This document shows, piece after piece, positions 60,289-64,000 of a stretch of DNA of 64,000 nucleotides. The position numbers and the translations under genes are program-made. The notes beneath the pieces were generated by a model that was not told the origin of the DNA, did not search any database, and saw nothing but the letters and a program-made list of their open reading frames with translations. Origin of the DNA: Acanthacorydalis orientalis (taxonomy: Eukaryota; Arthropoda; Insecta; Megaloptera; Corydalidae); contig CM068318.1 of NCBI GenBank assembly GCA_034766995.1, positions 7,942,487-8,006,486 of the forward strand. Direction: 5' to 3'. Every line of letters begins with the position of its first letter. The stretch's first letter is position 1.

Positions 60289-61849
60289 TTATAAAGTTAT
60301 ATGTCCATCCCCACATCATACATTTGACAGACACAAATGCACGCCATCATCAAACGAAGAATATCCTGGAAACGCGATGAGATTTTCTTGTATGAGGCGA
60401 CACAAATATTCAAAAGATGATCGCTGGCATACGTGGTTAGGTCGTCCACACAAATGGACACGCGAACCCACTGAAAACCCTTACACGCTTTTTATGCGTG
60501 CGTCAGTGTTAGTATGCACAGAGTAGAGAAGTTTGAAGGAAAAAATTTAAGTTAGGTGTGATGAGTTTCAGACGAACGGGTCTGATCAATATGTACCCTC
60601 ATTATTTTACTCATGTTCTATTTGAAATATATTCGTGTTTTTATTAGAATTCATTTTAGTAATTCATTACCACTTTTTCGTTTCATTTTAACTAAATTTA
60701 TTGTATGTTATAAAAGTATTTATATGTTAAAAAGGATATTTAATCAGATTTGTCTCCAAGCAAATGAAATATCTTTATAACAACACTCAAGAGAATTAGT
60801 GTAATAAGTTACAGATATGCTAGGTATTCTTTATGATAATATTTATTATTTTATTAAATGTTTAAGTACGTGTAATATAATTTACACTACTCAACCTTAC
60901 TATTTGCTTTTTTATGCTTAGTTTTATTTTACAGACATAACATTCATAAGTATGTTAATCATTTCATATCTTGAAGTCTTAACTTGTTTTTATATGAGAT
61001 ACATGGCTATTAAACATTTATTACATAAAATTGAAAAATCGTATCAATATATAGATATATGTCATGTTTTTTATATTATGTGTGATTTAGACTTTTATAT
61101 TTAGATTAGATAATTTATATGAAACAATTGAAGAATACAAGTGAAAAAAATTAAAAAAATAAAGAAAACACACTAGTTTAGTTTGTATATTTAACTGTTG
61201 AGAATATAAGAGGATCAGAATTGAATCAAAGAATAACTTATCCTTTTTCGAAAGATTAATTTTTAAATTTTCGATCAGAAAAAAGTTCTTATTTGTAGTC
61301 AAATAAGAAAACCATTTTTGTAAGTAAATTTAGTCACAATTCAAGAACTATTTTGTCAGTTATTTTTACTAGTCAATTTGTCAAATCCACTTTAAGACAT
61401 AAACGTTTATACGACATATTTATATAATTTTATTAGTTTTTAATGACAGTATTTCACTTTGAAATATTAATTTAATTTTTATTAATATAATTTCAATTTA
61501 AAAATAAAACATAATATAAATAATTTGGTTTAAATGTATTCATCCAAATAAAATACTCCCAAAATAGATCATATGCACATTCATTATACAAAACAATACT
61601 TTTTTAAATAAAACTCAACACATACTGTAAATTCGAGTAAATTGAAAAATTATTTGTTACCAGTCCGATATTCTAATCACTCATTTAAGACCAATTCAAT
61701 TACCCATACATAAAAGTAATATAATATACGAAGATCATTCGATTGTTACATATTTAAGTCATTTAACACGACTATATTTTCTCAAATCGCATTCGTATAA
61801 TAAACTAATCTGATGTTTAAGCAGCAAACGATACGGGTTTAGCACTTAT
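60288..61849. other. non-coding stretch
   Basis: 60300-60580 is moderately complex with some CG. The rest is AT-rich with no recognised feature. Confidence 0.45.
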
Positions 61850-62340
61850 TAACCTCCATTGAATGTAATTTGCATCAGCGTTTCCTGTGACGCGCACACA
61901 ATACCCGGCATATTATTTCGAGTAAAACTAGTCGCTGACCCATCGCCAAATTAAACTAACTTAACACAAACGGCCGGACGGGACCGCAACACATATGTGT
62001 AATACGTTTATACGCAGTGTCCACGCATTGATAACCATACATGAGATGACAGCTCTCTTGGATTCTAACAAAAGGGCGTGTAAGTCCGAATGAGAGACCG
62101 GGATTATGAGTGAAGACGACACGTCACCGCACGCATTTCGGTGAAAAGCTTAAGCTCCGTTATTATACACGGCGTGCAAACGCTTGAAGAAGAAAGCGGT
62201 ACTCGAACACAGACACGCAAGCTTCCTGTTCGGACGTTTTATACGCAAAATGTTGAAGCATATGTGATAGGTACATTTTATTTGAATATGTACGTTTTGA
62301 ACAGGCATTCGGTTTGGGATTGATAGAGATTAGAGTTTTG
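61850..62340. other. GC-richer, CpG-containing island with a POU octamer
   Basis: About 490 bp of complex sequence. A perfect octamer ATTTGCAT (61868-61875) lies 5 bases past CCATTG (61857-61861 onward), a SOX-like core. Many CG dinucleotides follow at 61890-62120. A 60-codon plus frame (62141-62323) is not recognised. Candidate regulatory element. Confidence 0.35.
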
Positions 62341-62838
62341 AGGAGGATTCTTTTTCAGGAGCTATTAGTAATGGTTTATGAAAAAACCAAGTCATTTTAG
62401 AATTATTATTTCCTGTGCCAATACTAATGAAACATTGGTCAGTTCCAATGAGTGAAAGTAAAATAAATATTTTTTATTAAAATTTGATATTGTTATAAAT
62501 AAAGTATGTGAATATAAAATATTATTTGTTGAAGAATATTTTTTGCGGTAACAATTGTTAAAATTTAAGCATTCGTATGAACATATAATAAAAAATCGAA
62601 TTTAGTACGATGTACGTAGTATTAAAAAAAACATTTATCTTAATTAGCGTCCAGTAATTAATATGTAATGTAAGTGAACCCCACAATAAATATGTTTATG
62701 TGTATTTTATAAACCTAAAACACATCTATTTTTACAGTATTCAAATTAAATTTTGAACACATGAAATTTACATTTTTTAATTAAGTTCTTAATATAGACA
62801 TGAGTGTATTTTATTTATAAATAAAGTTTATAATCCAC

Positions 62839-62848
<10 letters not shown>
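62341..62848. other. AT-rich non-coding stretch
   Basis: Nothing recognised. Confidence 0.5.

Positions 62849-62891
<43 letters not shown>
62849..62891. repeat. (CATA)n/(TA)n microsatellite
   Basis: Two CATA units (from about 62839), then TA for about 43 bp. Confidence 0.96.
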
Positions 62892-62896
<5 letters not shown>

Positions 62897-63301
62897 TGTT
62901 ACCGATTTCATTAGAGGCACCAAAAATATGTTAATAATTGTAGTATGATACGAAAACATATTAATATTTATTAAGTGATCTGAATGTGGCGGTTTCAAAC
63001 TTCAATTTTAGGTATGAGGATGTTATATAAATGAAAATATTTGATGGTAATGGTCTGAAAACTAAATAAAACTGGTGAGCTAGAATGAATGTAAAACAAA
63101 ATATTTAATGATGGTGAAAATTTCTTTTTTACTGTTAATTGTAGTGTATGTTACTTTGACCTTCCAGAATTTGCTTTTTTGTTTTTATTAAATTATATAT
63201 TTATGAGTATGATGTAAGTTTTTTTATATTATAAAAACCATTTCATAATATTTGAAAATTGGTGAATAATCGCTACCAGAACGCAAAATATACATTTTAT
63301 A

Positions 63302-63302
<1 letters not shown>

Positions 63303-63355
<53 letters not shown>

Positions 63356-63389
63356 ACATACACACAGACAGATTATATATATATATATA
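63303..63389. repeat. paired (TA)n tracts around a CA-rich spacer
   Basis: TA at 63303-63348, a CATGTATACATACACACAGA spacer, then TA at 63373-63389. Confidence 0.95.
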
Positions 63390-63930
63390 AATGATTTAAA
63401 TTAAAATTATTTGTCCATATTTGTATAATTTGTTTAAATTAACGTATAAAACCACATCATTGATTATTCATTCAGATTTAATTATTTAACAAAACAAAAA
63501 AAAAAGAATTAAAATCGGATAGGTAGATTCGTACACGTGTTCATATTTTTATATATTTGTGGATTATTCCTATTCGTTTTACACACCGTGTGGTGTAAAA
63601 CAAATGTAAATAATACACAAATATATGTGCAAGTGCTGCAATGAATTATTTCGTTCATAAAGTTCTATTTAGTAGAACAATTCCCGGTGATTTATTTCGT
63701 TCGCTCGACAATAAAACAAAAGGTATGTTTTATATGCCTCGTTTTTGCCCGTTTTACTGTCTAGCCATGACCTATAAAATATATTTATATAACGGTTTTG
63801 TTTTGTGTATTTTTTCCCTTTTGCGAACGTTTCATTTTTTTAATAATCGTGAATTTTTGTATTTGGAATTTTTCAAATGGGTTCAGATTATTTCAATCAT
63901 ACAAAAATACCAACACACCATATATGTGTA

Positions 63931-63933
<3 letters not shown>

Positions 63934-63980
<47 letters not shown>
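63934..63980. repeat. (TA)n microsatellite
   Basis: TA run at the right edge. The open frame of 113 codons entering it (63641-63982) ends in an Ile-Tyr repeat and shows no known domain. Confidence 0.95.
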
Positions 63981-63983
<3 letters not shown>

Positions 63984-64000
63984 TTCTCGACAAATATACT

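Overview
This is an extremely A+T-rich eukaryotic window (about three quarters A+T by eye). I find no intact protein-coding gene, rRNA gene or convincing tRNA gene. No open frame is long enough, or family-like enough, to be a host exon. The content fits a large intron or gene desert of an insect. Three things point to a hymenopteran, possibly a bee: several decayed mariner families including one of mellifera-subfamily type, piggyBac remnants, and GC-richer islands in which CpG is not depleted. That assignment is inference.

Four kinds of sequence make up the window. (1) About fifty (TA)n tracts, mostly 20-100 bp, some compound with CA, GA/TC, CATA or AAAT repeats. (2) DNA transposon relics. 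A near full-length mariner with both inverted ends lies at 3307-4634. A second mariner family has one long copy (49066-50294) and at least nine deleted or truncated copies (16826, 18723, 22836, 28101, 30065, 33910, 39327, 46029, 52412). The 3' half of a third mariner is at 25195-25696, and two opposed fragments of a fourth type lie at 58390-59062. A piggyBac-like relic is at 56662-57356, with small piggyBac-like elements at 1593 and 17449. A long hairpin MITE is at 11417-11626. (3) Islands of unique, higher-GC sequence (near 2.4, 13.3, 26.2, 36.0, 40.3, 42.2, 45.0, 47.2, 50.8 and 62.0 kb), possibly cis-regulatory. (4) Plain AT-rich filler in which I see nothing.

The best-supported observations concern repeat dynamics. 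Five short copies of the second mariner family appear to share one internal deletion junction, so they look like a MITE family amplified from a single deleted founder. Transposon ends repeatedly abut (TA)n tracts. One tract was copied together with about 75 bp of flank to a second site about 5 kb away. I find no sign of an undescribed multi-gene system. The transposase genes are all broken, so nothing here looks capable of autonomous transposition.
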